Positions 17,385-28,126 of a stretch of DNA of 33,414 nucleotides are shown here, in pieces. Both the position numbers and the translations under genes were made by a program. How positions within the stretch are numbered: position 1 is the first letter of the stretch; the number at the start of each line of letters is the position of its first letter. The stretch is from the NCBI GenBank assembly GCA_017462645.1, contig JAFTQR010000010.1, forward strand, positions 1-33,414, written 5' to 3'. The notes under the pieces are model-generated. The model saw only the letters and a list, made by a program, of their open reading frames with translations. It was not told where the DNA came from and did no database searches. The DNA is from Acholeplasmatales bacterium (GTDB taxonomy: Bacteria > Bacillota_I > Bacilli_A > Acholeplasmatales > Anaeroplasmataceae).

Positions 17385-17942
17385 ATGTATGGATATATTA
17401 TTGGAAGAATTACAAAGGTTTCTCCTAAATATATAATTTGTGAGAATAATGGTATTGGATATTTACTTATTGTAAGTAATCCATATAATTTTAAATTAAA
17501 TGAGGAATATAAGGTTTATACGCATCAATATGTAAGAGATGATTTAATAGATTTATATGGTTTTAAATCTGAGGATGAAAAGGAATTATTCTTAAGATTA
17601 ATTTCAGTAAGTGGCATAGGTCCTAAGAGTGCTTTAAGTATTTTAGCATCTGGCTCAGTTAGCGATATATGTAAGGCTATTGAAACAGGTAATGCTAATT
17701 ATTTAAAGAAATTCCCAGGTATAGGTGCTAAGGCAAGCCAGCAAATTATTTTAGATTTAAAGGGTAAGCTTGATTTTAGTGATGATATGCCATTATCAAG
17801 TGATAAGATGGCAGATGTAGAGGCTGCGTTAATAGCCTTAGGATATGCTAAAAAGGAGATTACTAAGGTATTAGCCAAGCTAGATCCTACATTAGACGAG
17901 GGAGTATTAGTTAAGCAGGCACTTCAAAAAATGATTAAGTAG
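17385..17942 (+). CDS. ruvA: Holliday junction branch migration protein RuvA
   Basis: RuvA binds four-way junctions and loads the RuvB motor. The protein has 185 residues. The N-terminal OB domain ([19 protein letters not shown]...) is followed by two helix-hairpin-helix motifs ([14 protein letters not shown] and [19 protein letters not shown]) and a C-terminal RuvB-binding domain (about 140-185, [15 protein letters not shown]). It is the first gene of ruvA-ruvB-queA-cyclophilin-tgt, which closely follows the Bacillus order. Confidence 0.97.
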   Translation: MYGYIIGRITKVSPKYIICENNGIGYLLIVSNPYNFKLNEEYKVYTHQYVRDDLIDLYGFKSEDEKELFLRLISVSGIGPKSALSILASGSVSDICKAIETGNANYLKKFPGIGAKASQQIILDLKGKLDFSDDMPLSSDKMADVEAALIALGYAKKEITKVLAKLDPTLDEGVLVKQALQKMIK

Positions 17943-17953
17943 TGGAGGAAATT

Positions 17954-18964
17954 ATGGAAAAAAGAATTGTAGATCCTAATGAACAATTAAATGAAGAGGA
18001 TGCTGAGCTTTCATTAAGACCAGAATATTTAAGAGAATATATTGGACAAGCAGAGGCTAAGGAAATGATGGAGGTTTATATTAAGGCTGCCTTAAAAAGA
18101 AATGAAGCCCTAGACCATGTTTTATTATATGGTCCTCCAGGCCTAGGTAAAACAACTTTAGCCCAAATTATAGCTAATGAGCTTGATGTTAATATTAAGG
18201 TTATTTCAGGTCCGTCAGTTGAAAGAAGCGGTGATTTAGCTGCCGTTTTATCGACACTTGAGGAGGGCGATGTATTATTCATTGATGAAATACATAGATT
18301 ACCTCGATATGTTGAGGAGGTTTTATATAGTGCAATGGAGGATTATGTTTTAGATATTATGGTTGGAAAAGACAGCCAAGCTAGAAGCATAAGAGTTGAT
18401 TTGCCTCCGTTTACACTTATTGGAGCAACAACAAGATTTGGCGATTTATCAGCACCATTACGTGACCGCTTTGGTGTTGTTTTAAGATTAGAGTATTATA
18501 CAATTGATGAGTTAAAAACAATTATAGAAAGAACATCATCTGTATATAATACTAAAATAGATAGTGAAGCAGCATTAGAGCTTGCAATGAGAAGTAGAGG
18601 TACTCCACGTATCGCAAATAGATTATTTAGAAGAGTAAGAGATTTTGCGGATGTTAAGAATGATGGTGTTATTTCACTTGATATATGTAAGGAGGCATTA
18701 TCTAAACTTGGTATTGATAATAATGGCTTAGATTATACTGATTATAGATATTTAAAGGCCATTATAGAAACATTTAAGGGTGGTCCTGTTGGAGTAGAGT
18801 CATTATCGGCTACTATTTCTGAGGAGGTTACAACTATCGAGGATGTTTATGAACCATATTTATTACAGGAAGGGTATATTAAAAGATCTAATCGTGGTAG
18901 AATCGCAACAGAAAAGGCGTATCAGCAATTAGGTATTAAATATTATAGTGGTATGTTTAAATGA
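17954..18964 (+). CDS. ruvB: Holliday junction branch migration ATPase RuvB
   Basis: Hexameric AAA+ motor of branch migration. The ATG at 17954 follows GGAGG (17944-17948), giving 336 residues; a GTG at 17942 in frame is rejected because it would contain the ribosome binding site. Walker [10 protein letters not shown] (about 60-68), Walker B IDEIHRL, sensor 1 GATTRFG and the Arg-finger region [14 protein letters not shown] are present. The C-terminal winged helix ends with [18 protein letters not shown]. Its TGA overlaps the queA ATG (ATGA). Confidence 0.98.
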   Translation: MEKRIVDPNEQLNEEDAELSLRPEYLREYIGQAEAKEMMEVYIKAALKRNEALDHVLLYGPPGLGKTTLAQIIANELDVNIKVISGPSVERSGDLAAVLSTLEEGDVLFIDEIHRLPRYVEEVLYSAMEDYVLDIMVGKDSQARSIRVDLPPFTLIGATTRFGDLSAPLRDRFGVVLRLEYYTIDELKTIIERTSSVYNTKIDSEAALELAMRSRGTPRIANRLFRRVRDFADVKNDGVISLDICKEALSKLGIDNNGLDYTDYRYLKAIIETFKGGPVGVESLSATISEEVTTIEDVYEPYLLQEGYIKRSNRGRIATEKAYQQLGIKYYSGMFK

Positions 18965-19983
18965 TTTTAACAAGTGATTATGATTATAATTTACCAGAGG
19001 AGCTTATTGCTCAAACGCCTTTACAAAATAGAAGTGATTCTAGATTAATGGTTTTAGATAGAGCTACTAAGACAGTAGAGCATAAGCATTTTAGTGATAT
19101 TATAGATTATCTAGATTCTAATGATGTATTAGTATTAAATGATACTAAGGTTATTCCAGCAAGATTATATGGTAATAAAACTGATACTAACGCTTTAATT
19201 GAGGTTTTATTACTAAATGATAAGGGAAATAATGTATGGCAGACGCTTGCTAAACCACAAAGAAGAGTTAAAATTGGAACTATAGTATCATTTGGCGATG
19301 GTAGATTAAAGGCTAAATGCATTAAAAAGGAAGATATGGGAATATGTGAGTTTGAGCTTATATATGAGGGTATTTTAATGGAAATATTAGATTCATTAGG
19401 TGAAATGCCATTACCACCATATATTCATGAAAAGCTATCTGATAAGGATAGATATCAAACAGTATATGCAAAAAATCCTGGTAGTGCGGCAGCACCTACT
19501 GCGGGATTGCATTTTACACCAGAGCTTTTAGAAAAGATAAAGGCTAAGAGAATTGAAATTATATATGTTACATTACATGTTGGGCTAGGTACATTTAGAC
19601 CAGTAGAGGAGGATGACCTTACCAATCATGTAATGCATTCTGAATATTATGAAATTAGTAAGGATGCCGCCTTAAGGCTTAATAACGCAAAAGCTTTAGG
19701 TAAAAGAATAATAGCTGTAGGAACTACATCTACAAGAACTCTAGAGTCAGCCTATGATAATGGCTTTAAGGAATGCTGTAATAATACATCTATTTTTATA
19801 TATCCAGGGTATAAATTTAAGGCAATAGATGCCCAAATTACTAATTTCCATTTACCAAAATCAACATTAATAATGCTAGTAAGTGCCTTAGCTGGTAGAG
19901 AATTTATATTAGATAGCTATAATAAGGCTGTAGAGGAAAAATATAGATTCTTTAGCTTTGGTGACGCAATGTTTATAAAATAA
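18961..19983 (+). CDS. queA: S-adenosylmethionine:tRNA ribosyltransferase-isomerase
   Basis: QueA transfers and isomerises the ribosyl part of SAM onto 7-aminomethyl-7-deazaguanine in tRNA to make epoxyqueuosine. The protein has 340 residues. Motifs include [55 protein letters not shown] and [10 protein letters not shown]. It is translationally coupled to ruvB and lies in the same operon as tgt, which performs the preceding base exchange. Confidence 0.98.
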   Translation: MILTSDYDYNLPEELIAQTPLQNRSDSRLMVLDRATKTVEHKHFSDIIDYLDSNDVLVLNDTKVIPARLYGNKTDTNALIEVLLLNDKGNNVWQTLAKPQRRVKIGTIVSFGDGRLKAKCIKKEDMGICEFELIYEGILMEILDSLGEMPLPPYIHEKLSDKDRYQTVYAKNPGSAAAPTAGLHFTPELLEKIKAKRIEIIYVTLHVGLGTFRPVEEDDLTNHVMHSEYYEISKDAALRLNNAKALGKRIIAVGTTSTRTLESAYDNGFKECCNNTSIFIYPGYKFKAIDAQITNFHLPKSTLIMLVSALAGREFILDSYNKAVEEKYRFFSFGDAMFIK

Positions 19984-19993
19984 AGGAGCTTTT

Positions 19994-21652
<1,659 letters not shown>

Positions 21653-21654
21653 TA

Positions 21655-22086
21655 TTATGCAGCAGTAGATGCCATACATACCTCTACAGTTGTAGGCTCA
21701 AAGCATTGGATAGCTCCGATACAGTCTAAATCAACTGTAATTGTATAATTAGTTCCAGTCACAACAGCATCCTCACCTGTACCCTCAACTGATAATAATC
21801 TTAATGTTGCGTATTGACCACATCTAACTGATTCAACACGGAAATAAGTTGTTGTATCGCCATTCATACCTACAACAGCCTCTAAAACTGTACCACCACA
21901 ATATGTTAATCTTACAGGAATTGTGTTGTTTGCAGAATTATATAAAGATGTTTCACATGATACACAAAATGCAGCATCAGATACAACATCCTTTTGTAAT
22001 CTATCGATTTTAATAATAGTATCCTTAATATAACTACAGCTACAAGAATCGCTATTATTAAAAGTATTGTTAGTATTATTATTCAT
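21655..22086 (-). CDS. CotY/CotZ-like Cys-rich spore coat protein
   Basis: 143 residues with nine Cys. After an Asn/Ser-rich N-terminus (MNNNTNNTFNNSDSCSCS) comes a body with FCVSCETSLYN, TIPVRLTYCGGT, TTYFRVESVRCGQYATLRLL and ITVDLDCIGAIQCFEP. The pattern (short SCxC start, IPV...CGG, FFRVE...CxxCATL, and a final VDLxCxxAIQCL-like motif) matches the CotY/CotZ family that forms the disulfide-rich outer spore layer of Bacillus. Pairwise identity looks low, so the call rests on motif order. The start is set by AGGAGGTG. It is monocistronic and convergent with tgt. It strongly suggests a spore-forming lineage. Confidence 0.8.
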   Translation of the reverse strand: MNNNTNNTFNNSDSCSCSYIKDTIIKIDRLQKDVVSDAAFCVSCETSLYNSANNTIPVRLTYCGGTVLEAVVGMNGDTTTYFRVESVRCGQYATLRLLSVEGTGEDAVVTGTNYTITVDLDCIGAIQCFEPTTVEVCMASTAA

Positions 22087-22103
22087 TTTTTCACCTCCTA
22101 CTA

Positions 22104-22112
22104 TAATTTATG
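22104..22112 (-). promoter_or_regulatory. Possible sporulation sigma (SigE/SigK-like) -10 for the coat gene
   Basis: On the minus strand CATAAATTA matches CATAnnnTA. No convincing -35 is seen and the implied leader would be only about ten bases, so this is weak. Confidence 0.25.
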
Positions 22113-22163
22113 CAATAAAAAATAATATTCTAAGGCAAATATCTATGATATTTAAACTTATTC

Positions 22164-22192
22164 TTGATTAAATCAAAGAAAATTCTTATAAT
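22164..22192 (+). promoter_or_regulatory. SigA-type promoter for the EIIB-like/HPr pair
   Basis: -35 TTGATT (22164-22169), 17 bp spacer, -10 TATAAT (22187-22192); GAGGTG follows at 22208-22213. Confidence 0.75.
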
Positions 22193-22219
22193 ATTATTAT
22201 AAGGTTCGAGGTGATTTAA

Positions 22220-22570
22220 ATGTTTTTAATGTCTAAAGAGACTATCGCAATGATTATTGCGGCAGCATTAGCACTATTAACAGTATTAATAATTGTATTC
22301 CTTTTATATTTTAGAAAGCCAAAGGGTGTTAAAATAGATGAGGAATTTATTAACAATTTATTAAATATATTAGGTGGCAATAATAATATTAAGGAAGTAA
22401 GTGTAGATAACGGTAGACTAAAGTTTTTAGTTGATGATTTAGATAAGGTGAATTTGAATTCATTAAAGGAAGTATCTACATCAGGAGTGTTTGTTACTGG
22501 TAATGTTATTAAAACATTATTTAAGCTAGATTCACAAACAATTAAAAAAGCGATTGAAGAGCGTATATAG
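22220..22570 (+). CDS. Membrane-anchored PTS EIIB-like domain protein lacking the phosphorylation Cys
   Basis: 116 residues. One membrane segment (about residues 8-30, ending LYFRKPK) leads to a soluble domain that aligns with the glucose-family EIIB domain: ILGGNNNIKEV, then RLKFLVDDLDKVN, then TSGVFVTGNVIKTLF and a closing helix. In true EIIB the stretch reads ACITRLR with a phosphorylated Cys. Here the matching residues are VDNGRLK, with Asp where the Cys should be. It cannot be a normal phosphocarrier. It has no EIIC channel, and HPr follows nine bases after its stop, so a regulatory or scaffolding tie to the phosphotransferase system is plausible but inferred. Confidence 0.72.
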   Translation: MFLMSKETIAMIIAAALALLTVLIIVFLLYFRKPKGVKIDEEFINNLLNILGGNNNIKEVSVDNGRLKFLVDDLDKVNLNSLKEVSTSGVFVTGNVIKTLFKLDSQTIKKAIEERI

Positions 22571-22579
22571 GAGGCTTCT

Positions 22580-22852
22580 ATGATATTAAAGAATTTTAGA
22601 ATTACAAATGAGACTGGTATTCATGCAAGACCTGCAACAGCATTAGTTAATACTGCAATGGAATTTGAATGTGATATTGTATTATCTGCTTTAAAGAAAA
22701 GTGTAGATTTAAAATCTATTATGGGTGTTATGTCATTAGGTATATATAGTGGCACAACAATTGAAATTAAAGCAACTGGTGTGGATGAGGCAAAGGCTAT
22801 TAAGGCCTTAGCTGATAAGATTGCTGAAATGAATTTAGGAAAAGAAATATAA
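22580..22852 (+). CDS. ptsH: Phosphocarrier protein HPr
   Basis: 90 residues. His15, the site phosphorylated by Enzyme I, lies in TGIHARPAT with Arg17 in place. Ser46, the site of HPr kinase in Bacillota, lies in DLKSIMGVMSLG, so this looks like a competent HPr rather than a Crh-type protein (which lacks His15). Enzyme I (ptsI) is not next to it, which is unusual; instead an EIIB-like membrane protein precedes it in the same transcript and a terminator follows. Confidence 0.93.
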   Translation: MILKNFRITNETGIHARPATALVNTAMEFECDIVLSALKKSVDLKSIMGVMSLGIYSGTTIEIKATGVDEAKAIKALADKIAEMNLGKEI

Positions 22853-22859
22853 TTTTATG

Positions 22860-22900
22860 ACAAAATAAATTGTCCATCAATTTATTTTGTTTTGTTTTTA
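22860..22900 (+). terminator. Intrinsic terminator after ptsH
   Basis: Perfect 12-bp AT-rich stem CAAAATAAATTG/CAATTTATTTTG (22861-22889) with loop TCCAT, then TTTTGTTTTT. Confidence 0.82.
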
Positions 22901-22910
22901 GGTGATATTT

Positions 22911-24260
22911 ATGGATATAAAAAAACAAATTATTGATAATAAGGAATATGCTATAAAGCTACTTTCAGATTTAATATCATTTGAAAGTGTATTAGATGAA
23001 TTTAATCCAAATAGTGAAGCACCATTTGGATTAGAAAATAAGAAATGCTTAGAGTACTTATTAAATGCTGCTAAAAAGGATGGCTTTATTGTTAAAAATG
23101 TTGATAATTATGCTGGTCATATTGAATATGGTACTGGAGAAGAGGCTTTAGGTATTTTAGCTCATTTAGATGTTGTTCCTGTAAAAAAGGATGAATGGGA
23201 TTCATATCCCTTTAAGCTAGATATAAGAGATGGCAAAATGTATGCGAGAGGTGCTATTGACGATAAGGGCCCTTTAGTAGCCTCATATATTGCACTTAAA
23301 ATGCTTAAGGATAATGGCTTCAAGCCTAATAAAAGAATAAGATTAATTGTAGGCTGTGATGAGGAATCTGGTAGTAGATGCCTTGGACACTATTTCAAGC
23401 ATGAGGAAAAGCCTTCAATTGGCTTTTCACCTGATGCTGAATTCCCAGTTATATATGGTGAAAAGGGTATGATGTCTTATGACATTATAGGTGAATTAAA
23501 TGATGATTTTATTTTAGAGTTTAGCTGTGGCGAAAGATATAATATAGTACCATCTATAGCTAAGATGAAGCTAGCAAAGGATTTATCAAAGGAATATAAG
23601 GAGTATTTAGCTTTAAATAATTATAATGGTGAAATAATAGATGATTATTATATTGCTTATGGTAAGGCTGCTCATGCAATGTGTCCGCAAAATGGTGTTA
23701 ATGCAGCTTATATTCTATTTGATTTCTTAAATAAATATACAAGCTCTAGAATAGCTAAATTTATGGATGAATATTTTTTATTTGATGTAAATGGTAAAAA
23801 GCTAGGCTATTATATTTATGATGATGATATGAAGCATTTAACAAGTAATTTTGCGATTGTAGATATTAAGAATAATAAGCTAAGAATGGGTATTAACTGT
23901 AGAATACCAGTTGATAGCCAGGCTCAGGTTATTAAGGATTGTGTTTCTAATGCTACAGGTAAATATAATTTATCATATGAGGTTATTAATGAATCAAAAA
24001 GACACTTTGTTGACCCTAATAGCAATTTAGTTAAGTCATTAATGAAATGCTATCAGGAGGTAACTGGCGATTATGAAACTAAGCCATTTACTATTGGTGG
24101 AGGCACTTACGCTAGAGAGCTTAATACCGCAGTAGCATTTGGTCCAGTATTTGTAGGAAGAGAGGATGTTTGTCATATAGCTAATGAATATATGTATGAA
24201 GATGATTTTTATAATTCTATAGAGGTATATTATAAGTCTATATACGAGCTAACTAAATAA
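22911..24260 (+). CDS. pepV: M20 family dipeptidase, PepV-like
   Basis: Zinc aminopeptidase/dipeptidase. The ATG at 22911 with AGGTGAT upstream is preferred over a GTG at 22902 that overlaps the ribosome binding site, giving 449 residues. Metal and catalytic motifs: AHLDVVP (His and following Asp), GAIDDKGP, DEESGSR (Glu pair), DAEFPV and a late CHIANE. The GGGTYAR segment near the end is typical of PepV. The insertion (lid) domain lies between. Its stop shares a base with the trmB start, and these genes plus the following two or three appear to form one transcript. Confidence 0.93.
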   Translation: MDIKKQIIDNKEYAIKLLSDLISFESVLDEFNPNSEAPFGLENKKCLEYLLNAAKKDGFIVKNVDNYAGHIEYGTGEEALGILAHLDVVPVKKDEWDSYPFKLDIRDGKMYARGAIDDKGPLVASYIALKMLKDNGFKPNKRIRLIVGCDEESGSRCLGHYFKHEEKPSIGFSPDAEFPVIYGEKGMMSYDIIGELNDDFILEFSCGERYNIVPSIAKMKLAKDLSKEYKEYLALNNYNGEIIDDYYIAYGKAAHAMCPQNGVNAAYILFDFLNKYTSSRIAKFMDEYFLFDVNGKKLGYYIYDDDMKHLTSNFAIVDIKNNKLRMGINCRIPVDSQAQVIKDCVSNATGKYNLSYEVINESKRHFVDPNSNLVKSLMKCYQEVTGDYETKPFTIGGGTYARELNTAVAFGPVFVGREDVCHIANEYMYEDDFYNSIEVYYKSIYELTK

Positions 24261-24901
24261 TGAGATTAAGAAAAGTTAAAAACGCAACAGAAAGATTAAA
24301 GATAAATAATAATAGCTATTTTATAGAAAAGCCTGATTGTTATAAGGGTAAATGGAATGAGCTATTTGGAAATAATAATCCTATTCATATTGAAATAGGC
24401 TGTGGCAAGGGACAATTTATGTCTACGCTTGCTAAGGAAAATCCAGATATAAATTATATAGCTATTGAAAAATATGATTCTGTATTATTAAGATTTTTAG
24501 AAAAAATTATTGATGATAATATTCCTAATTTAAAGCTAACAGTATTAGATGCTGCAGCTATAACTAATTATTTTAATAATGCTGAGGTTGATAGAATTTA
24601 TTTAAATTTCTCTGATCCATGGTCTAAAACGGCTCATGCTAAGAGAAGATTAACATCTAAGAGCTTCTTAGAACAATATAAGATTATTTTAAATGATAAG
24701 GGTGAAATATTCCAAAAAACTGATAATAGAAAGCTATTTGAATTCTCATTAGAATCATTTAATGCTGAAGGCTTTAAGCTAAGTAATATTTCACTAGATT
24801 TACATAAGGATTATGAAAAATATCCTAATAACATTACAACAGAATTTGAGGATAAATGGTCTAAATTAGGTCCTATTTATCGCTTAGAGGCAAGAAAATA
24901 G
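24260..24901 (+). CDS. trmB: tRNA (guanine-N7)-methyltransferase
   Basis: It makes m7G46 in the tRNA variable loop. The protein has 213 residues. SAM-binding IEIGCGKGQFM (about 45-55), AIEKYDSVLLR, DAAAITNYF, the active-site NFSDPWSKTAHAKRRL and the C-terminal TEFEDKW...PIYRLEA motifs are all present. A one-base overlap with pepV indicates coupling; the same pepV-trmB proximity occurs in several Bacilli. Confidence 0.97.
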   Translation: MRLRKVKNATERLKINNNSYFIEKPDCYKGKWNELFGNNNPIHIEIGCGKGQFMSTLAKENPDINYIAIEKYDSVLLRFLEKIIDDNIPNLKLTVLDAAAITNYFNNAEVDRIYLNFSDPWSKTAHAKRRLTSKSFLEQYKIILNDKGEIFQKTDNRKLFEFSLESFNAEGFKLSNISLDLHKDYEKYPNNITTEFEDKWSKLGPIYRLEARK

Positions 24902-24909
24902 AGGTAAAT

Positions 24910-25629
24910 ATGGCTTATTTTGGATTGATTGGTGGCAAAAGTAATAAGGAGATATTAGATAATAAGATAGAACAATATTTAATTAGTCTAACTAATAAAA
25001 AATGTCCTACAATTCTTTATTGTCCATATGCTGCAGTCAATGATATCGAAAAGTCAAATAATAAATTTAAAAGACAAATGAATGGTCTTGATTGTAATAT
25101 TATTTATATGGGATTAGATGATATTAATAATTTTGATTATTTATTAAATAAAGCTGATATATTATATATCGGTGGTGGTCATTGTGATGATTTGGTTGAA
25201 TTGTTTGTTAAAAATAATTATTATGAGATATTATTAAAATATCTTAATACGGACAAAATATATGCAGGAGTATCTGCAGGAGCTATGATTTGGTGTAAAT
25301 ATGGTATGGGTGATAAGTATATTTATCATGATAACTTTCATACATATAATTACAAAATGGTTAAATGCTTAGGTATTCTTGATATTACAATATGTCCACA
25401 TTATCAAAATGATGATTTAATTGTTTATAATGAGGTAATTAAAAATTATAATTTAGATTCCTTTGGAATTGAGGATGATGTAGCCTTAATAATAAATGGA
25501 AATAATTACCAAATTATTAAAGAGGATAAAAGAAGAAGCTGTTATTATTTTGGCAAAAATAATAGCTTTAAGATGATACCATTATATGAAGGAGTTGATT
25601 ATGATGAAGATTGCAGCGTTAGGTCCTAA
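24910..25629 (+). CDS. Peptidase S51 (dipeptidase E-like) family protein
   Basis: 239 residues. The class I glutamine-amidotransferase-like fold of family S51 shows LYIGGGHCDDL, then the nucleophile elbow AGVSAGAMIW with the catalytic Ser (about residue 123), then GILDITICPHY with the usual His and FGIEDDVALI. PepE acts on Asp-Xaa dipeptides, and cyanophycinase is related; the substrate here cannot be told from sequence. No signal peptide, so cytoplasmic. AGAGGT precedes the ATG. Its 3' end overlaps pheA by about 29 bp. Confidence 0.85.
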   Translation: MAYFGLIGGKSNKEILDNKIEQYLISLTNKKCPTILYCPYAAVNDIEKSNNKFKRQMNGLDCNIIYMGLDDINNFDYLLNKADILYIGGGHCDDLVELFVKNNYYEILLKYLNTDKIYAGVSAGAMIWCKYGMGDKYIYHDNFHTYNYKMVKCLGILDITICPHYQNDDLIVYNEVIKNYNLDSFGIEDDVALIINGNNYQIIKEDKRRSCYYFGKNNSFKMIPLYEGVDYDEDCSVRS

Positions 25630-26425
25630 GGGCACATATTGTGATATTGCATGTCAAAATTATTTAAATGAGAATAATTTAGATTATGAAATAGTATATT
25701 ATCCAAGTATACTTAAAACAGCATTATCTATTAGTGAAAATGATTTTGCAATATTACCATTTGAAAATACTTTAGATGGCTTTGTGATGGAAAGCCTAGA
25801 CCAAATTATTAATAGTAATTTACATATTATTAAACAATTAAAGCTTAATATAGATTTCGCATTTGTAACAAATGCTAAAGCTATAGAGGATGTAGAAAAA
25901 TGCTATGTGCAATTTAAGGCTTATGGACAATGCTTAGATTTTATAAGCAGTAATAAATTTTCTATTAGTCAAACTCAAAGTAATACTCAAAGCCTAGAGA
26001 GGCTATTAGAATCTAATGATAAATGTGGAGCTATTATTCCAGTTCATTTATTAGAAAATAATAGCTTTAATTTAGTAATTAATCATATAGCAGATTCAAC
26101 ACATAATGAAACAAGATTCTTTGTTATATCTAAGGAAAATATCCAAAATGAAATATATGATATAGCAAATATATCAATAGTTATTACAGCTATTGAGGAT
26201 AGATCAGGTATATTATTTGATATTTTAAAGGAGTTTCATTATTTAGATATTAATCTAAAGGCAATTATGTCTAGGCCTATGAAGACAGAAATGGGTAAAT
26301 ATAAGTTTTATATAGAATGTAGCTTGGATAAAAATAATTTAGATAAGCTTGATAAGCTAATTAAGCAGCTAGAAACACAAAATCATTTTAAGGTAAATGT
26401 GCTAGGAGCTTATAACGAAATTTAG
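25601..26425 (+). CDS. pheA: Prephenate dehydratase
   Basis: It converts prephenate to phenylpyruvate for Phe synthesis. The ATG at 25601 (six bases after AAGGAG) or the adjacent ATG at 25604 is the likely start; the longer frame from 25586 would contain the ribosome binding site. About 274 residues. The PDT domain has LGPKGTYCDIA, LPFENTLDGFV and the catalytic TRFF motif (about residue 170). The C-terminal ACT domain (about 195-270, with DRSGILFDILKEF and a MSRP in place of the usual ESRP) should sense Phe. There is no chorismate mutase domain. It is the third aromatic-pathway gene in the window, separated from aroKQ. Confidence 0.93.
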   Translation: MMKIAALGPKGTYCDIACQNYLNENNLDYEIVYYPSILKTALSISENDFAILPFENTLDGFVMESLDQIINSNLHIIKQLKLNIDFAFVTNAKAIEDVEKCYVQFKAYGQCLDFISSNKFSISQTQSNTQSLERLLESNDKCGAIIPVHLLENNSFNLVINHIADSTHNETRFFVISKENIQNEIYDIANISIVITAIEDRSGILFDILKEFHYLDINLKAIMSRPMKTEMGKYKFYIECSLDKNNLDKLDKLIKQLETQNHFKVNVLGAYNEI

Positions 26426-26436
26426 AAGGTGAAATT

Positions 26437-27735
26437 ATGCGTGCTGTAGATATTATTATGAAAAAGCGTGATGGCTATAAATTAACTGAGGAAGAGATTG
26501 TTTTTATGGTTGATGGCTTTACAAAGGGTGAGATTGAAAACTATCAAATGTCGGCCTTTACTATGGCAGTGTTTTTTAAAGGCATGGATGATGATGAGGC
26601 AACATCATTAACTAAGGCTATGCTAAATAGTGGAGATATATTAGATTTAAGTGAAATTAAGGGAATTAAGGTTGATAAGCATTCAACTGGTGGTGTTGGT
26701 GATAAAACATCACTTGTTATTGCCCCTATTGTTGCCTCACTTGGTATAAAATTTGCTAAAATGAGTGGAAGAGGGTTAGGACATACTGGTGGTACTTTAG
26801 ATAAGCTTGAATCAATTCCAGGATATTCTATTTCATTAACAGAGGAGCAATTTATCAATCAGGTTAATGAAATAGGTGTATCCTTAATTGGTCAAACAGG
26901 TACATTAGCACCTGCAGATAAAAAGCTATATTCTCTAAGAGATGTTACCGCAACTGTTGACTCTATTCCTTTAATTGCATCATCAATCATGAGTAAAAAG
27001 CTTGCAAGTGGTGCAGATGCCATCTGCTTAGATGTTAAGGTTGGTAGTGGAGCATTTATGAAGAATATAGAGTCTGCTACTAAGCTTGCAGAGCTTATGG
27101 TTGAAATAGGTAAAAAATGTAATAAGAAAATGACAGCTATTTTAACTAATATGGATGAGCCATTAGGCTTTGCTGTTGGTAATTCCTTAGAGGTTATTGA
27201 GGCAATTAATACGCTTAATGGTAATGGGCCAAAGGATTTATTAGATATATGCATTGAAATATCTGCTCATTTAATCTTGGATGCAGGTGTTGCTAAAAGC
27301 CTTAAAGAGGCTAAGGATTTAGCCTTAAATCAAATTAATAACAAAGAGGCTTTAAATACATTAGCTAAGCTTATTAAGGCACAGGGTGGAGATGTAGCTT
27401 ATGTATATGACACTAATAGCTTTGCTAAGGCTAAATATATTACTGAGGTTAAAATAGAAAATGCTGGTTATATAAAAAGAATAGATGCCTTAGCTATTGG
27501 TAATGCTGCTATGAAGCTTGGGGCAGGTAGAGCTAAAATTACAGATAAAATAGATCATAGCGTTGGTATTATCTTAAAACAAAAGGTTGGAGACTATGTA
27601 AATAATGGTGATATTATCGCAACTATTTACGCTAATAAGGAGGATATTTCAGCTGAGTATAATGAAATATTAAATGCCTTCTCGTTAAGCCAAACTATTA
27701 CCACACCTGAATTAATTCTTAAAATTGTCAAATAA
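26437..27735 (+). CDS. pdp: Pyrimidine-nucleoside phosphorylase
   Basis: It cleaves uridine, thymidine or deoxyuridine with phosphate. The protein has 432 residues, close to the Bacillus/Geobacillus enzyme. The family signature SGRGLGHTGGTLDKLESIPG follows KHSTGGVGDKTSL, which holds phosphate-binding residues, and LDVKVGSGAFMK is present. The C-terminal lipoyl-like domain is intact. AGAAGGTGA precedes the ATG. A thymidine-only DeoA role is the alternative. No partner nucleoside genes are adjacent, so it is a stray at the end of the pepV-pheA run. Confidence 0.93.
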   Translation: MRAVDIIMKKRDGYKLTEEEIVFMVDGFTKGEIENYQMSAFTMAVFFKGMDDDEATSLTKAMLNSGDILDLSEIKGIKVDKHSTGGVGDKTSLVIAPIVASLGIKFAKMSGRGLGHTGGTLDKLESIPGYSISLTEEQFINQVNEIGVSLIGQTGTLAPADKKLYSLRDVTATVDSIPLIASSIMSKKLASGADAICLDVKVGSGAFMKNIESATKLAELMVEIGKKCNKKMTAILTNMDEPLGFAVGNSLEVIEAINTLNGNGPKDLLDICIEISAHLILDAGVAKSLKEAKDLALNQINNKEALNTLAKLIKAQGGDVAYVYDTNSFAKAKYITEVKIENAGYIKRIDALAIGNAAMKLGAGRAKITDKIDHSVGIILKQKVGDYVNNGDIIATIYANKEDISAEYNEILNAFSLSQTITTPELILKIVK

Positions 27736-27747
27736 TTAAAAAATAAC

Positions 27748-27776
27748 TTGCAATTAGTATTCAATTTAGGTATAAT
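27748..27776 (+). promoter_or_regulatory. SigA-type promoter for secG
   Basis: -35 TTGCAA (27748-27753), 17 bp spacer, -10 TATAAT (27771-27776). AAGGAGG follows at 27798-27804. Confidence 0.8.
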
Positions 27777-27812
27777 ACTCAATAGATATTTACGCGTAAG
27801 GAGGTTTTTAAA

Positions 27813-28043
27813 ATGAATTTCATAGTAGATATTTGCTTAGCAATTGTATCAATTTTATTAATTATATTTGTAATGCTTCAAGGTTCTAAGGATGATATCA
27901 ATGATGCTTTCAATGGTAGTAAATCAGAGTTATTTAAAAACCAAAAGACACGTGGAGTTGAATTATTCATGGTTAGAGCAACAGCTTTACTAGCGATTTT
28001 ATTTATTGCTTTAGTAATTGCATCTTTAGCTATACATGCATAA
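27813..28043 (+). CDS. secG: Protein translocase subunit SecG
   Basis: Small SecYEG partner. It has 76 residues with two membrane segments (about 3-22 and 54-75) flanking the conserved cytoplasmic loop; the LLIIFVMLQGSKDD...AFNGSKSELF pattern is typical. secG-rnr-smpB-ssrA is a familiar order in Bacillota. A hairpin terminator between secG and rnr suggests that only part of transcription reads through. Confidence 0.95.
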   Translation: MNFIVDICLAIVSILLIIFVMLQGSKDDINDAFNGSKSELFKNQKTRGVELFMVRATALLAILFIALVIASLAIHA

Positions 28044-28057
28044 ATAATTGATAATTA

Positions 28058-28093
28058 ATGGGATTTATTTGCTAAATAAATCTCATTTTTTTC
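28058..28093 (+). terminator. Terminator or attenuator between secG and rnr
   Basis: Thirteen-bp stem ATGGGATTTATTT/AAATAAATCTCAT (one G-T wobble, loop GCT; 28058-28086) followed by T7. Confidence 0.85.
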
Positions 28094-28126
28094 TTAATAT
28101 TTGTAATAATAAGGAGTGGTGGTAAT

